From Senegalimassilia anaerobia JC110 (GTDB lineage: Bacteria; Actinomycetota; Coriobacteriia; Coriobacteriales; Eggerthellaceae): a stretch of 64,000 bases of DNA. Below the pieces are notes generated by a model that saw nothing but the letters and a program-made list of their open reading frames with translations, was not told where the DNA came from and made no database searches. The stretch is from positions 25,286-89,285 of the forward strand of contig NZ_HE611015.1 of the NCBI RefSeq assembly GCF_000236865.1. The letters run 5' to 3'. Below are positions 1 through 9,065 of the stretch, piece by piece. Both the position numbers and the translations under genes were made by a program. Numbering within the stretch: position 1 is the stretch's first letter; the number at the start of each line of letters is the position of its first letter.

Positions 1-1
1 T

Positions 2-751
<750 letters not shown>

Positions 752-754
752 CGG

Positions 755-786
755 AAACGCGGGTCGTAAGGCCCGCGTTTCTTTTC
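755..786 (+). terminator. Rho-independent terminator of rpoD
   Basis: A 9-bp stem (AAACGCGGG / CCCGCGTTT) with an 8-nt loop begins four bases after the rpoD stop and is followed by CTTTTC. Confidence 0.85.
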
Positions 787-835
787 GGGCGGCAAACGCC
801 CCTAGCTAGACCCATCGCCCACGAAAGGCATCCAG

Positions 836-3169
836 ATGACTTCTCCCGCATACGATGAATACGAGTTCTTCGCCAGCTGCCTGGCCGGGTTCGAGCAATA
901 TCTTGCCGACGAGCTCAAGCGCCTGCGCGGCCGTCGCATCCGCCCGCTGCACGGCGGCGTGGCGTTCTTCGGCACGGCGGCCGTGGCACAGCGAGTGTGC
1001 CTGTGGTCTCGTCTGGCCTCGCGCGTCACGCTTGTGGTCAAGCGCGTGAACGCCGGCGATGCCAGCTTGCTGTACGAGGGCATCCGCCGCATCCCCTGGC
1101 ATGAGGTCATCGCGCCCGGGGCCAGCATCGCCGTTCGCGCGCACGGCATGAACGAAGAGCTTCGCAACACGCATTTCACCGAGCTGAAGGTCAAGGACGG
1201 CATCTGCGATGCGCTCAGGGAGCGCACGGGCTCGCGCCCCGATGTGGATAGCGCCAACGCCGACGCCAACATCGACGTGCGCATCCGCGACAGCCGTGCT
1301 ACCGTTTCGCTGGACCTTTCCGGCGAATCGCTGTACGCGCGCCCGTATCTGGAGCCTGATGCGGGTCAGGACGCCCCGCTCGAGTGCGCCTTGTCCGCGG
1401 GCGTGCTGGCCATGTGCGAGTGGGACGGCATGCGCGACGCCGCTGCGTTGGTCGACCCGGCGTGCGGCGACGGCTCGCTGGTGGTGGAGGCTGCCGCTGC
1501 GGCGTGCGATATGGCTCCGGGCTTGGCGCGCAGCCGCTGGGGTTTCATGGGCTGGGCCGCGTTCGACGAACCGGCTTGGGAACGTCTGCTCGACGAGGCC
1601 GATGAGCGTTTCGAAGAAGGATTGGAGGCCGTCGGCGGCGCCGGCGCGGCAAACGCGTCGGCTTCCGATCGCCCCGATCTTGAGCGTGTGCGCATCGTGG
1701 GCGCCACCAACTCAAGCCCTGCCATCGCTCGCGCCCGCAACCGCGCCAAACGCGCCGGTTTGCGCCAGGTGGTCAGCATTGAGCTGGGAGATGCGCATAC
1801 CGTGGCGGATATGGCCAAGCGTGCATGCGATGTGGCCGAACGGCTGCAGAGCAGGCGTCCGACGGATAGCGGTCAGGACAAGCTGTGCCCGTGCCTGGTG
1901 GCGTCCAACATGCCGGCGGGCGACCGCATTCAGTCCGAGGCTCGCGCCCAGGCGGAGGCAGCGGCGTTCGTGAAGGCTGCTGCGGCGGTCCCGGCGGGCA
2001 GCCTGTATGCCGTCGCCGGCGGGCAGGGCGTGCAGGGGCGGTTCGGCGTCGACGCCGCCGACACGCTGCGCTTCGGCCGCGGGCGCGTGGAAACCCAGGT
2101 GTTGCTGTTCATGCGGCCTCCGGCGCAGTTTGCCCAGGCCGTGGTGCCGGATGCCAACGGCGGCGCAGAGCATAAGGTCGAGGTGTTCGAGGAATCCTCG
2201 CAGCAGTTCGCCGATCGTTTGCGCAAGGTCGCCAAGGAGCGCCGCAAGTGGGCGCGCCGTGAAGGCGTCACATGTTATCGCGTCTATGATGCCGATCTGC
2301 CGGATTATTCCGCTGCCATCGACGTGTACACCGGCGCCGGCCAGGCTGCGGGCAATACATACCTTCATATCGCCGAATATGCGCCGCCGCGCTCCATCGA
2401 CCCCGATAAGGCGCGCCGTCGCTTCGATGATATCCTCACCTTGGCTCCGGTGGTCTTGGGTGTTCGTCCTGACCACGTGTTTTCGAAGGTTCGTTGCCAT
2501 GACAAGGGCGGCGGGCAGTACCGTGGTGCGGGAAAGCGCAACTACGTCACGCATGTCGACGAGGCAGGGTGCCTGCTTGAGGTTGATCTTGCCGGCTATC
2601 TGGACACGGGCCTGTTCCTCGACCATCGCGACACGCGCGCCATGGTGCGCGTGATGGCCGCGGGCAAGCGCTTCCTCAACCTGTTCGCTTACACGGGCTC
2701 GGCAACGGTCCAGGCCGCGGCGGGCGGGGCGGTGGAAACCGTCACGGTCGACCTGTCGCAAACCTACCTAGATTGGGCCGAGCGCAACATGGAGCAAAAC
2801 GGTTTCACCGGGCGTGCGCACAGCTTCGAGCGCGGCGATGTGATGAACTGGATCACCGATTGCCGCCGCAGCCCGCGCCGCTTCGATTTGATCTTCGTGG
2901 ACCCGCCCACGTTCAGCAACTCGAAGTCCATGGGCAAGCGCACCTGGGATGTGCAGCGCGACCACGTCGAGCTTTTGGTGGGCGTATCGCGCCTGCTCAC
3001 GAAGGAAGGCACGGCGGTGTTCAGCTGCAACCTGCGCTCGTTCAAGCCCGATATGGAGCAGCTGGGCAAGTACGGGGTTGCGCTTGAGGACATCACGGCG
3101 CAAACCATCCCGCACGATTTTGAGCGCAATCCGCGCATCCATAAGTGCTATCTGGTGAAGCGCGCGTAA
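836..3169 (+). CDS. rlmL: Bifunctional 23S rRNA methyltransferase RlmKL (m2G2445 / m7G2069)
   Basis: 777-residue fusion of two SAM-dependent methyltransferases that modify 23S rRNA; E. coli RlmKL is about 700 residues. The N-terminal part (about 1-160) has the THUMP-like region. The RlmL domain carries the SAM-binding motif DPACGDGSLVVEAA at about residue 207. The RlmK domain carries NLFAYTGSATVQAA at about 615 and the motif-IV-like DPPTFSNSK at about 689. The place where RlmL normally has NPPYGER reads NMPAGDR (about 358), so the first active site may be altered. ATG start with AAAGG eight bases upstream. It stands alone between two terminators. Confidence 0.9.
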   Translation: MTSPAYDEYEFFASCLAGFEQYLADELKRLRGRRIRPLHGGVAFFGTAAVAQRVCLWSRLASRVTLVVKRVNAGDASLLYEGIRRIPWHEVIAPGASIAVRAHGMNEELRNTHFTELKVKDGICDALRERTGSRPDVDSANADANIDVRIRDSRATVSLDLSGESLYARPYLEPDAGQDAPLECALSAGVLAMCEWDGMRDAAALVDPACGDGSLVVEAAAAACDMAPGLARSRWGFMGWAAFDEPAWERLLDEADERFEEGLEAVGGAGAANASASDRPDLERVRIVGATNSSPAIARARNRAKRAGLRQVVSIELGDAHTVADMAKRACDVAERLQSRRPTDSGQDKLCPCLVASNMPAGDRIQSEARAQAEAAAFVKAAAAVPAGSLYAVAGGQGVQGRFGVDAADTLRFGRGRVETQVLLFMRPPAQFAQAVVPDANGGAEHKVEVFEESSQQFADRLRKVAKERRKWARREGVTCYRVYDADLPDYSAAIDVYTGAGQAAGNTYLHIAEYAPPRSIDPDKARRRFDDILTLAPVVLGVRPDHVFSKVRCHDKGGGQYRGAGKRNYVTHVDEAGCLLEVDLAGYLDTGLFLDHRDTRAMVRVMAAGKRFLNLFAYTGSATVQAAAGGAVETVTVDLSQTYLDWAERNMEQNGFTGRAHSFERGDVMNWITDCRRSPRRFDLIFVDPPTFSNSKSMGKRTWDVQRDHVELLVGVSRLLTKEGTAVFSCNLRSFKPDMEQLGKYGVALEDITAQTIPHDFERNPRIHKCYLVKRA

Positions 3170-3208
3170 AACGGACGGCATCTAACTCGCCCAACTAGCT
3201 CTATATAA

Positions 3209-3254
3209 GGCAGGAGCCTGAAAGCTGTATCGCTTTCAGGCTCCTGCCGTTTTG
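3209..3254 (+). terminator. Rho-independent terminator of rlmKL
   Basis: A perfect 17-bp stem (GGCAGGAGCCTGAAAGC and its complement) closes a 6-nt loop and is followed by GTTTT. It lies 40 bases after the rlmKL stop. Confidence 0.92.
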
Positions 3255-3449
3255 CCGCTATGTGCACGAGCAGCGAATGGGCGATCTTGCCAAATGCGCT
3301 GCGTGCTCTTAGCATCGACTATGCTTTGCATCTTGCAGCAAGCGCAGCGCCTTGTGCAACGCACTTTCAGACCCTCCCGCTACACCATGCATATCTTTGC
3401 TGGTGCGACCGCTTTGCTCGTGCGACGTGCTTCTGGCCGTTGCCGCCTG

Positions 3450-4106
3450 TTACGCTTTCCCGCCTGCTTTCAAGGGAGGGCGCGCACCGCCCATCTTGCG
3501 AACGAAGAAGTTCACGACGAACCCGGTGAGAACCGCGGCCGCTACGGTGCCTTCGCGGACGCCCGTCACGTTTCCCATGGTGACAAGCGAAACCGCGCAG
3601 GCGATGATGACGCAGCTGATATCGAAGCCGACCTTGGTGTGGCCGAAATTCCACCCGGTTTTCGAGGTGATGGCGGCTACCAAGGCCTCTCCGCAGTTCA
3701 TGGCCACATTTGCAACAACCGTGAGCGATACGCCTGCAGCAAGTGTGATGATGCCGAGGGCGAGCATGCCCAGGGATTCGGCGTAGTTTGCGGGTGCAAA
3801 CCAGGAAAGCAGGCTTGCGAACCCGTCGATGCTCAGGCTGAACAGCACGCTGATGGGAATCTGCAGCAACGCCAAGAGCTGGAATCGGCGGCGCAGGATG
3901 ATCATCTGCCCAATCAGCAGCAGGATGTTCCAGAAGAACATGAACACGCCGTACGATACGTTGGGGAAGGCCACGCTGAGCACGTATCCCGTCGACGAGA
4001 TCGGGGTGTTGCCCGTAGCTGATTTCGTGACGAGGACGATGCCTGCGGCCATGACGACGATCCCGATGGCGAGCAGGCACCAGCGTAGCGTAAGGTGTTG
4101 CTTCAT
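3450..4106 (-). CDS. YczE/YitT-like integral membrane protein
   Basis: 218-residue hydrophobic protein with about five membrane segments, for example CLLAIGIVVMAAGIVLVTKS near the N-terminus and IITLAAGVSLTVVANVAMN in the middle. Sequence and topology resemble the YczE/YyaS group of conserved membrane proteins, whose biochemical role is not settled. I chose the ATG at 4106 (MKQHLTLRW), just before the first membrane helix, with a purine-rich GAAAGAAG upstream; the frame extends further upstream but without family resemblance. The C-terminus is basic (RKMGGARPPLKAGGKA). It is a monocistronic minus-strand gene convergent with rlmKL. Confidence 0.75.
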   Translation of the reverse strand: MKQHLTLRWCLLAIGIVVMAAGIVLVTKSATGNTPISSTGYVLSVAFPNVSYGVFMFFWNILLLIGQMIILRRRFQLLALLQIPISVLFSLSIDGFASLLSWFAPANYAESLGMLALGIITLAAGVSLTVVANVAMNCGEALVAAITSKTGWNFGHTKVGFDISCVIIACAVSLVTMGNVTGVREGTVAAAVLTGFVVNFFVRKMGGARPPLKAGGKA

Positions 4107-4176
4107 GCTTCTTCTTTCTGCTGGAGGGTGAGGTTTGGCATCGTGTCGGAGATGGTGTTGCCAAAACCCTATATCG

Positions 4177-4205
4177 ATTGTAGGTATACAGGAGTTTTCT
4201 CGCAA
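4177..4205 (-). promoter_or_regulatory. Sigma-70 promoter for the YczE-like gene
   Basis: On the minus strand TTGCGA, a 17-bp spacer and TACAAT are found about 70 bases before the chosen start. The -10 lies within an imperfect inverted arrangement CCTGTATA...TATAGGG, a possible operator. Confidence 0.6.
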
Positions 4206-4237
4206 CCAAACTTTTTCAAAAAAGTTGAAATCAGGGG

Positions 4238-4266
4238 TTGCGCGGTAGGGTCCTTTCCCGTAATAT
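4238..4266 (+). promoter_or_regulatory. Sigma-70 promoter for tRNA-Val
   Basis: TTGCGC, exactly 17 bp, then TAATAT, ending 30 bases before the mature tRNA 5' end. Confidence 0.65.
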
Positions 4267-4296
4267 ATATCGAGCGCGCTACGAAGTACGCAACAC

Positions 4297-4371
4297 GGTC
4301 GCTTGGCTCAGCGGGAGAGCATCGCCTTCACACGGCGGGGGTCACAGGTTCAAATCCTGTAGCGACCACCA
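4297..4371 (+). tRNA. tRNA-Val (CAC)
   Basis: Cloverleaf reads clearly: acceptor GGTCGCT / AGCGACC, anticodon loop TTCACAC, T-loop GGTTCAAATCC, discriminator A and an encoded CCA. A terminator follows 10 bases later. Confidence 0.95.
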
Positions 4372-4381
4372 CGAATGACAA

Positions 4382-4410
4382 GGCCGGAATCAAGTGGTTC
4401 CGGCCTTTTT
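4382..4410 (+). terminator. Terminator of tRNA-Val
   Basis: GGCCGGAA / TTCCGGCC stem followed by TTTTT. Confidence 0.9.
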
Positions 4411-4510
4411 CTTTCAAATGCGTCGAAGTGGACTCTTCAGTTGAACTTCGCCGCATGCTTCAAGCGCGATGAAGGTGCGTTTCGCAAAAGCGAACGTTGC
4501 CGCAGCAATC

Positions 4511-4585
4511 GGGCCTGTAGCTCAACGGTGGAGCAGGGGACTCATAATCCTTTGGTTCTCGGTTCGAATCCGGGCGGGCCCACCA
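4511..4585 (+). tRNA. tRNA with CAT anticodon (tRNA-Ile2 favoured over elongator tRNA-Met)
   Basis: Acceptor GGGCCTG / CGGGCCC, anticodon loop CTCATAA, T-loop GGTTCGAATCC, CCA encoded. The acceptor pairs C4-G69 and C5-G68 and the GACTCATAATC anticodon arm resemble tRNA-Ile2, which is modified to lysidine by TilS, but elongator tRNA-Met has the same loop. The presence of the tRNA is certain; its identity is not. Confidence 0.9.
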
Positions 4586-4593
4586 AAACTTTT

Positions 4594-4626
4594 AAGGCCA
4601 GGAGCTTGGTGCTCCTGGCCTTTTCT
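4594..4626 (+). terminator. Terminator of the CAT-anticodon tRNA
   Basis: A 12-bp stem AAGGCCAGGAGC / GCTCCTGGCCTT with a short loop, followed by TTCTCTT. Confidence 0.88.
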
Positions 4627-4790
4627 CTTGCATTCTATTATCGGGATGCGGCGCGGTCGTTGGCAGCGAGTTATGCTTGCATCATAAGAATAGTTGGCTA
4701 CGCGTTCGCCATCTTGTCATCAGGTCATCGCCGAAATCCGGCAGTGCGGGCATTCATAGGGGCAATGGGTTTCACGTAACCGACTAACGT

Positions 4791-5429
4791 CTAGAACCCA
4801 AGGTCCTCGGCGATCAAGATCACCTTGATGCGGCCGGCTTGGCGGCTGTGGCGCGTGACCACCACGTTGCAGCACATGCATCCGGCCTCGTGGCAGTTGC
4901 CGCAAACGCCGGTGCGCTCGCAGGGCGTGTCCGTGTGCAGGCGCGCGGCGTTGGGCGGGCATGCCGTGGTGTGAATACGCTTGATGCCGGCGTCCACGTC
5001 CTCCACTACCTTGTTCATGCCCACCAGTACGTATACTTCGCGCGGGCCATGCAGCAGGCAGGCAAGGCGGTTGGAGTTGCCGTCGATGTTGACCAGCTCG
5101 CCTTTGCGCGTGATGGCGTTGGCGCTCATGAAGAAGCAGTCGCTGGCGAAGTGCTGCAGCAAAATCTCGCGCGCTTCCTCGGGCGTGGTTGCCTTCGCGC
5201 GGTCGATCATGCGGTAATCGCCGGCTTCCAGCATGGACTTCACGCCCGTTTCCTTGAACGTTTCCGTGCCGCCCCAAGCGATGGAGGCCCCGGCGGGCAC
5301 CAGCTTGCGCACCAGTTCCACGGCATCGGCGGAGGTTTCGCAGAAATAGCCTTCCATGTTGCGGCGCTCAAGCTGCTTGATGATGGTTTGCGCCGTTTGC
5401 GCGAATGCAAGGGTGCGAGGGTTTTCCAT
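4791..5429 (-). CDS. LUD-domain (LutC/YkgG-like) lactate utilization protein
   Basis: 212-residue protein of the LUD family, whose members occur with L-lactate oxidation complexes (LutABC) and as stand-alone proteins. Family features visible are AGASIAWGGTETF, DCFFMSANAITRKGELVNID, and the C-terminal NEXLGF-like ending IAEDLGF. A cysteine-rich stretch near the end (CERTGVCGNCHEAGCMCC) is typical of the stand-alone subgroup and could bind a metal or Fe-S cluster. I chose the ATG at 5429 because AGAAGGAGC lies just upstream; longer in-frame starts lack a ribosome site. No lutA or lutB is adjacent, so the substrate cannot be read from context. Divergent from trpS. Confidence 0.82.
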   Translation of the reverse strand: MENPRTLAFAQTAQTIIKQLERRNMEGYFCETSADAVELVRKLVPAGASIAWGGTETFKETGVKSMLEAGDYRMIDRAKATTPEEAREILLQHFASDCFFMSANAITRKGELVNIDGNSNRLACLLHGPREVYVLVGMNKVVEDVDAGIKRIHTTACPPNAARLHTDTPCERTGVCGNCHEAGCMCCNVVVTRHSRQAGRIKVILIAEDLGF

Positions 5430-5732
5430 GGTGCGCTCCTTCTCTCGTCTGGCGGATGGTTCCCATTGTGCCATGTTTTCGGCGGTGCGAAGCTTGGCAG
5501 TTGAGAAACGGGGTGGCGAACCGGAAAGCGCTTCGGCAAGGTTCAACCTGGCGGGCGTCCGGCATCAAGCGCAGTTGCGTTTCTGCAGGGAAGGGGAGGC
5601 GAGCTGGGAAGCGTCTCGGGAAGCTCGTCGGTGGGTTCGGCCAGATGGGTGGCGGGAATCGCGGGCAGCCGGCCTTGCCCTTGCGTCTCGCGCCAAACGC
5701 TTTCAGATGGTGCGCGCCCGCATCGGGCATAA

Positions 5733-5742
5733 GCGCTATACT
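5733..5742 (+). promoter_or_regulatory. Candidate -10 region of trpS (GCGCTATACT)
   Basis: TATACT preceded by GCGC, about 45 bases before the trpS start. No convincing -35. The same ten-base pattern precedes murI and, with one change, the DUF523 gene. Confidence 0.45.
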
Positions 5743-5787
5743 GGAACAACTACTGAATTCCCGCCTAACTATGAATGTGAGGGCATG

Positions 5788-6831
5788 ATGGGCGATAGCT
5801 TCGAAGCCAGCAAGAAACGCAGCGATGAGATTCGCGCCGACCTTTCCGTCAATCCCGGCAAATACTGCATGCTCACGGGCGATCGCCCCACGGGCAGGCT
5901 GCATCTGGGCCATTACTTCGGCACCATCCGCGAGCGTGTGGCGCTGCAGAACCTGGGCGTCACCTCTCGCGTGATCATCGCAGACTACCAGGTCATCACC
6001 GACCGTGACACCACGGCCAACATCCAGGACAACGTCTACAACATGGTCATCGACTACCTGGCCTGCGGCATCGACCCGGAGAAGACCATCATTTTCACCC
6101 ACTCCCAGGTGCCGGCGCTCAACCAGCTCATGCTGCCGTTCCTTTCCCTGTGCACCGAGGCCGAGCTTGAGCGCAATCCCACGGTGAAGTCCGAGCAGGA
6201 GGCCTCCGGCCACGCGCTCACCGGTCTTTTGCTCACCTATCCTGTGCATCAGGCGTGTGACATCCTGTTCTGCAAGGGCAACATCGTGCCCGTGGGCAAG
6301 GACCAGCTTCCGCACATCGAGCAAACCCGTCAGATCGCTCGTCGTTTCAACGAGCGCTACGGCCATGTGTTCCCCGAGCCCGAGGGTCTGCTCACCGATG
6401 CCGTGCTCATCCCCGGCCTTGACGGTCGCAAGATGTCGAAGAGCTATGGCAACGCCATCAGCTTGGCGGCCACTGCCGAGGAGACGGCGAAGCTCATTAA
6501 GAAGTCCCAGACCGACTCCGAGCGCTTCATCACCTTCGATCCCGACAATCGCCCCGGCGTGTCGGCCCTTATCACCACGGCCTCGCTGTGCACCGGCCGC
6601 GGTGAGCAGGAGATCGCCGAGGAGATCGGCAACGGCGGTTCGGGCCAGCTGAAGAAGTACGTCACCGAAAGCGTGAACGATTTCCTAGCTCCCATTCGCG
6701 AGCGCCGCGTGGAGCTTATGGGCGATATGGACTATGTGAAGGACGTCCTGCGCGAAGGCAATCGCCGCGCCAACGAGATTGCGAACCAAACCCTGGAAGA
6801 AGTACGCGAAGCCATGGGCATGGTGTACTAA
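5788..6831 (+). CDS. trpS: Tryptophanyl-tRNA synthetase
   Basis: Class I aminoacyl-tRNA synthetase that charges tRNA-Trp in the cytoplasm. About 347 residues, the usual size. The HIGH-type signature is PTGRLHLGHYFG near residue 37 and the KMSKS loop is GRKMSKSYGN. The central sequence THSQVPALNQLMLPF and the tail QTLEEVREAMGMVY also fit TrpRS. The start is at ATG 5788 or the in-frame ATG 5785, immediately after GAGGG; the frame stays open far upstream, but that part shows no resemblance. Followed by its own terminator. Confidence 0.96.
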   Translation: MGDSFEASKKRSDEIRADLSVNPGKYCMLTGDRPTGRLHLGHYFGTIRERVALQNLGVTSRVIIADYQVITDRDTTANIQDNVYNMVIDYLACGIDPEKTIIFTHSQVPALNQLMLPFLSLCTEAELERNPTVKSEQEASGHALTGLLLTYPVHQACDILFCKGNIVPVGKDQLPHIEQTRQIARRFNERYGHVFPEPEGLLTDAVLIPGLDGRKMSKSYGNAISLAATAEETAKLIKKSQTDSERFITFDPDNRPGVSALITTASLCTGRGEQEIAEEIGNGGSGQLKKYVTESVNDFLAPIRERRVELMGDMDYVKDVLREGNRRANEIANQTLEEVREAMGMVY

Positions 6832-6839
6832 GGAAACGA

Positions 6840-6865
6840 AAAGCCGCCCCTTGGGCGGCTTTTTC
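6840..6865 (+). terminator. Terminator of trpS
   Basis: AAAGCCGCCC / GGGCGGCTTT hairpin with a three-base loop and a T run, nine bases after the stop. Confidence 0.93.
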
Positions 6866-6896
6866 ATCTGCAGGCGCGTTATCGACGCCTACGTGA

Positions 6897-6927
6897 ATCG
6901 GGCCGGGCAATATGCCCGGCCCGATTG
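6897..6927. repeat. Strong GC-rich inverted repeat between trpS and the glycan locus
   Basis: A 13-bp perfect stem (AATCGGGCCGGGC and its complement) with a 5-nt AT-rich loop. No T run on either side, so termination is only possible in principle; it lies 160 bases after the end of the minus-strand phosphoglycosyltransferase gene. The rest of 6866-7084 shows nothing recognisable. Confidence 0.6.
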
Positions 6928-7084
6928 CCTTGCGTCATGTGCGCTGCTCGGTTGTTTGCGAAGCGTATACGGTGAAGCGACGATAAGCACTGCGAATCAA
7001 TCCCTTCGCAGCGGCGGTGGCGTTCTGACGATGCACTCCTTGCGACTTAGCGGGCGCGTCGTGCACATCGCTCATGCACCTGCC

Positions 7085-7687
7085 TTACGATTCGCCGTTC
7101 TCTTCCACGTAGATGCCCTCTTGTCCGAGCACCGTGGCGAATGTGCGGAAGAACACCTTCGCATCCAGCAGGAAGCTTACGTGCTTGACGTAGTACACGT
7201 CCATGGACAGGCGCTGCTTCCAGGGCAGGGAGTTGCGGCCGTACACGGCGGCGTACCCGGTGATGCCCGGCTTTACCGACAGCTTCAGGCCCTCTTCGCC
7301 TTCGTAAAGCTCGGTTTCGCGACGCAGGTCGGGGCGGGGGCCAACCACCGACATGTCGCCGAGCAGCACGTTGAAGAACTGAGGCATCTCATCCAAGCTG
7401 GTCTTGCGCATGAAGGCGCCGATCTTGGTCATGCGGGGGTCATCGGCGCCGTTGTAGGTGCTGCCGTCCTCCATGATCAGGTCGGGGGCGTTCACGCGCA
7501 TGCTGCGCAGCTTGTACATCTTGAAGTCCACGCCGTCCTTGCCCACGCGCGGCGCGTTGTAGAACACCGGGCCGCCGTCTTCCAGCTTGATAAGGGGCGC
7601 CAGCACTGCGATGATGAGCAGCACGAACGGCAGCGCGATCAGCCCGATGACGATGTCCCAGATTCGTTTTCCGAAGCGTACGTACAT
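7085..7687 (-). CDS. PglC/WcaJ-type polyprenyl-phosphate sugar phosphotransferase
   Basis: 200-residue monotopic phosphoglycosyltransferase. The family transfers a sugar-1-phosphate to undecaprenyl phosphate on the cytoplasmic membrane face as the first step of glycan assembly. The N-terminus holds a basic stretch and one reentrant hydrophobic helix (IVIGLIALPFVLLIIAVLA). Conserved elements are MYKLRSM, the catalytic-pair region SLDEMPQFFNVLLGDMSVV followed by GPRPDL, and KPGITGYAAVYGRN. The size matches the short PglC form without extra N-terminal membrane helices. ATG overlaps the stop of the aminotransferase gene by one base (TGATG), so the two are translationally coupled. Confidence 0.9.
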   Translation of the reverse strand: MYVRFGKRIWDIVIGLIALPFVLLIIAVLAPLIKLEDGGPVFYNAPRVGKDGVDFKMYKLRSMRVNAPDLIMEDGSTYNGADDPRMTKIGAFMRKTSLDEMPQFFNVLLGDMSVVGPRPDLRRETELYEGEEGLKLSVKPGITGYAAVYGRNSLPWKQRLSMDVYYVKHVSFLLDAKVFFRTFATVLGQEGIYVEENGES

Positions 7688-8970
7688 CAGCGCGCGCCCT
7701 CCGCTTTCGCCTGCGAGATGGCCTGGCGCAGGCAACGGCACACCTCGTCGATGTCATCATCGGAGAGCTTGGTATGAAGCGGCAGGGTGATCTCGTTCTC
7801 GAATTGGGCCAGGGCGTTGGGGAAGTCGGCGATGTCGAACCCGAGGTTGCGATAGGCCGTGAGCAGCGGCAGGGGCTTGTAGTGCACGTTGGTGGCAACG
7901 CCGTCCTCGGCCATCAGCTCGATGACGTGGTCGCGCAGCTGCCGCCCGCAGGCGTTCAGGCGCACGAGCATCAGATGTCCGCTCGAGGATTCCTGGCTCG
8001 CATCGGCACGCGCGGCGGCATCGTCGGCGTTGCAGGCGTCCGAGCCATCGGCGGCGCGATAGTGCTGCAGGATGGACAGGTCCAGGTCGGCCAGATTTTG
8101 CGTATACCGCGCCACCATCTGGCGGCGTCGTGCGAGCATGCCCGGGTAACGGCGCAGCTGCGCTAGGCCCAAGCCCGCCTGTAGGTCCGTCATGTTGCAC
8201 TTCCAGCCAGGGAAGGCCACATCATATTCCCAGGCGCCGGCCTTGGTCTTGGCGAGCGCGTCTTTGGACTGGCCGTGCAGCGACATGAGCATGAAATCGT
8301 GATACAGCTCATCGGAATCGAACAGGCCCTCGCGCCAGGTGACCGCGCCGCCTTCGGCCGTGGTGAAGTTCTTCACCGCATGGAAGCTGAACGTGGTGAG
8401 GTCGGCAACCTGGCCTGCTCGCTTGCCATGGCGCACGCTGCCGAGTGCATGCGCCCCGTCGGCGACCACGGCGATGCGGCCGATGGCCTGCTGACGGGCG
8501 TTTGCGGGCGTGAAGGCGCCGCCGAAGGCGTCGATGGCGGCGAGCAGGGCGTCGTAATCGCACATGACGCCGCCCAGATCGACAGGGATGATGGCCTTCG
8601 TGCGCGGGGTGATGAGCCTTTCCAGCTGCGCGTAATCCATTTCGTAGCTGTCGGGCGCCACGTCGCACAGCACGGGCGTCGCACCTACGTGGCAGATAGG
8701 CGAGCAGCTGGCGGTGTAGGTGTAGGCGCTCGTGATCACCTCGTCGCCCGGGCCGATGCCGAGCGCGCGCAGGGCGCACTCGAGCGCCGCCGTGGCCGAC
8801 CCCAGGCAGGCTACGCGCGGCGTGCCCAAGAAGGCGGCCAGCTCGCGCTCGAGCTGCTTGGTTTTCGGGCCCGTGGTGATCCATCCGCTCCTGAGCGCGT
8901 CGGCCACCTCGGCGATCTCGGCCTCGGTGATATCGGGCGGGGAAAACGGGATGCGGATCTGTTCGGACAT
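7687..8970 (-). CDS. DegT/DnrJ/EryC1/StrS family PLP-dependent sugar aminotransferase
   Basis: 427-residue aminotransferase of the family that converts UDP-4-keto-sugars to 4-amino-sugars, such as PglE. The PLP-binding lysine is in FHAVKNFTTAEGGA. Other family marks are GSATAALECALRALGIGPGD, ITSAYTYTAS and the aspartate region VADGAHALGS. The N-terminal IPFSPPDITEAEI is typical. ATG with AGGAGATACC upstream. The neighbouring PglC-like and GT4 genes suggest a di-N-acetyl-bacillosamine-like or related amino sugar for a surface glycan or protein glycosylation; no acetyltransferase or dehydratase partner is within view. Confidence 0.9.
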   Translation of the reverse strand: MSEQIRIPFSPPDITEAEIAEVADALRSGWITTGPKTKQLERELAAFLGTPRVACLGSATAALECALRALGIGPGDEVITSAYTYTASCSPICHVGATPVLCDVAPDSYEMDYAQLERLITPRTKAIIPVDLGGVMCDYDALLAAIDAFGGAFTPANARQQAIGRIAVVADGAHALGSVRHGKRAGQVADLTTFSFHAVKNFTTAEGGAVTWREGLFDSDELYHDFMLMSLHGQSKDALAKTKAGAWEYDVAFPGWKCNMTDLQAGLGLAQLRRYPGMLARRRQMVARYTQNLADLDLSILQHYRAADGSDACNADDAAARADASQESSSGHLMLVRLNACGRQLRDHVIELMAEDGVATNVHYKPLPLLTAYRNLGFDIADFPNALAQFENEITLPLHTKLSDDDIDEVCRCLRQAISQAKAEGAR

Positions 8971-9065
8971 GGTATCTCCTTAGCTATCCGGCTCAAGCAT
9001 CTGCCGCATGAACACATGCTGATGCAAGGCGGCGTACCTTTCGATGATGACGCAAACCGCGGCGC

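Noticed and set aside
3252..4022. 256-residue plus-strand frame
   Set aside because: Antisense to the YczE-like gene, which has membrane helices and a promoter.
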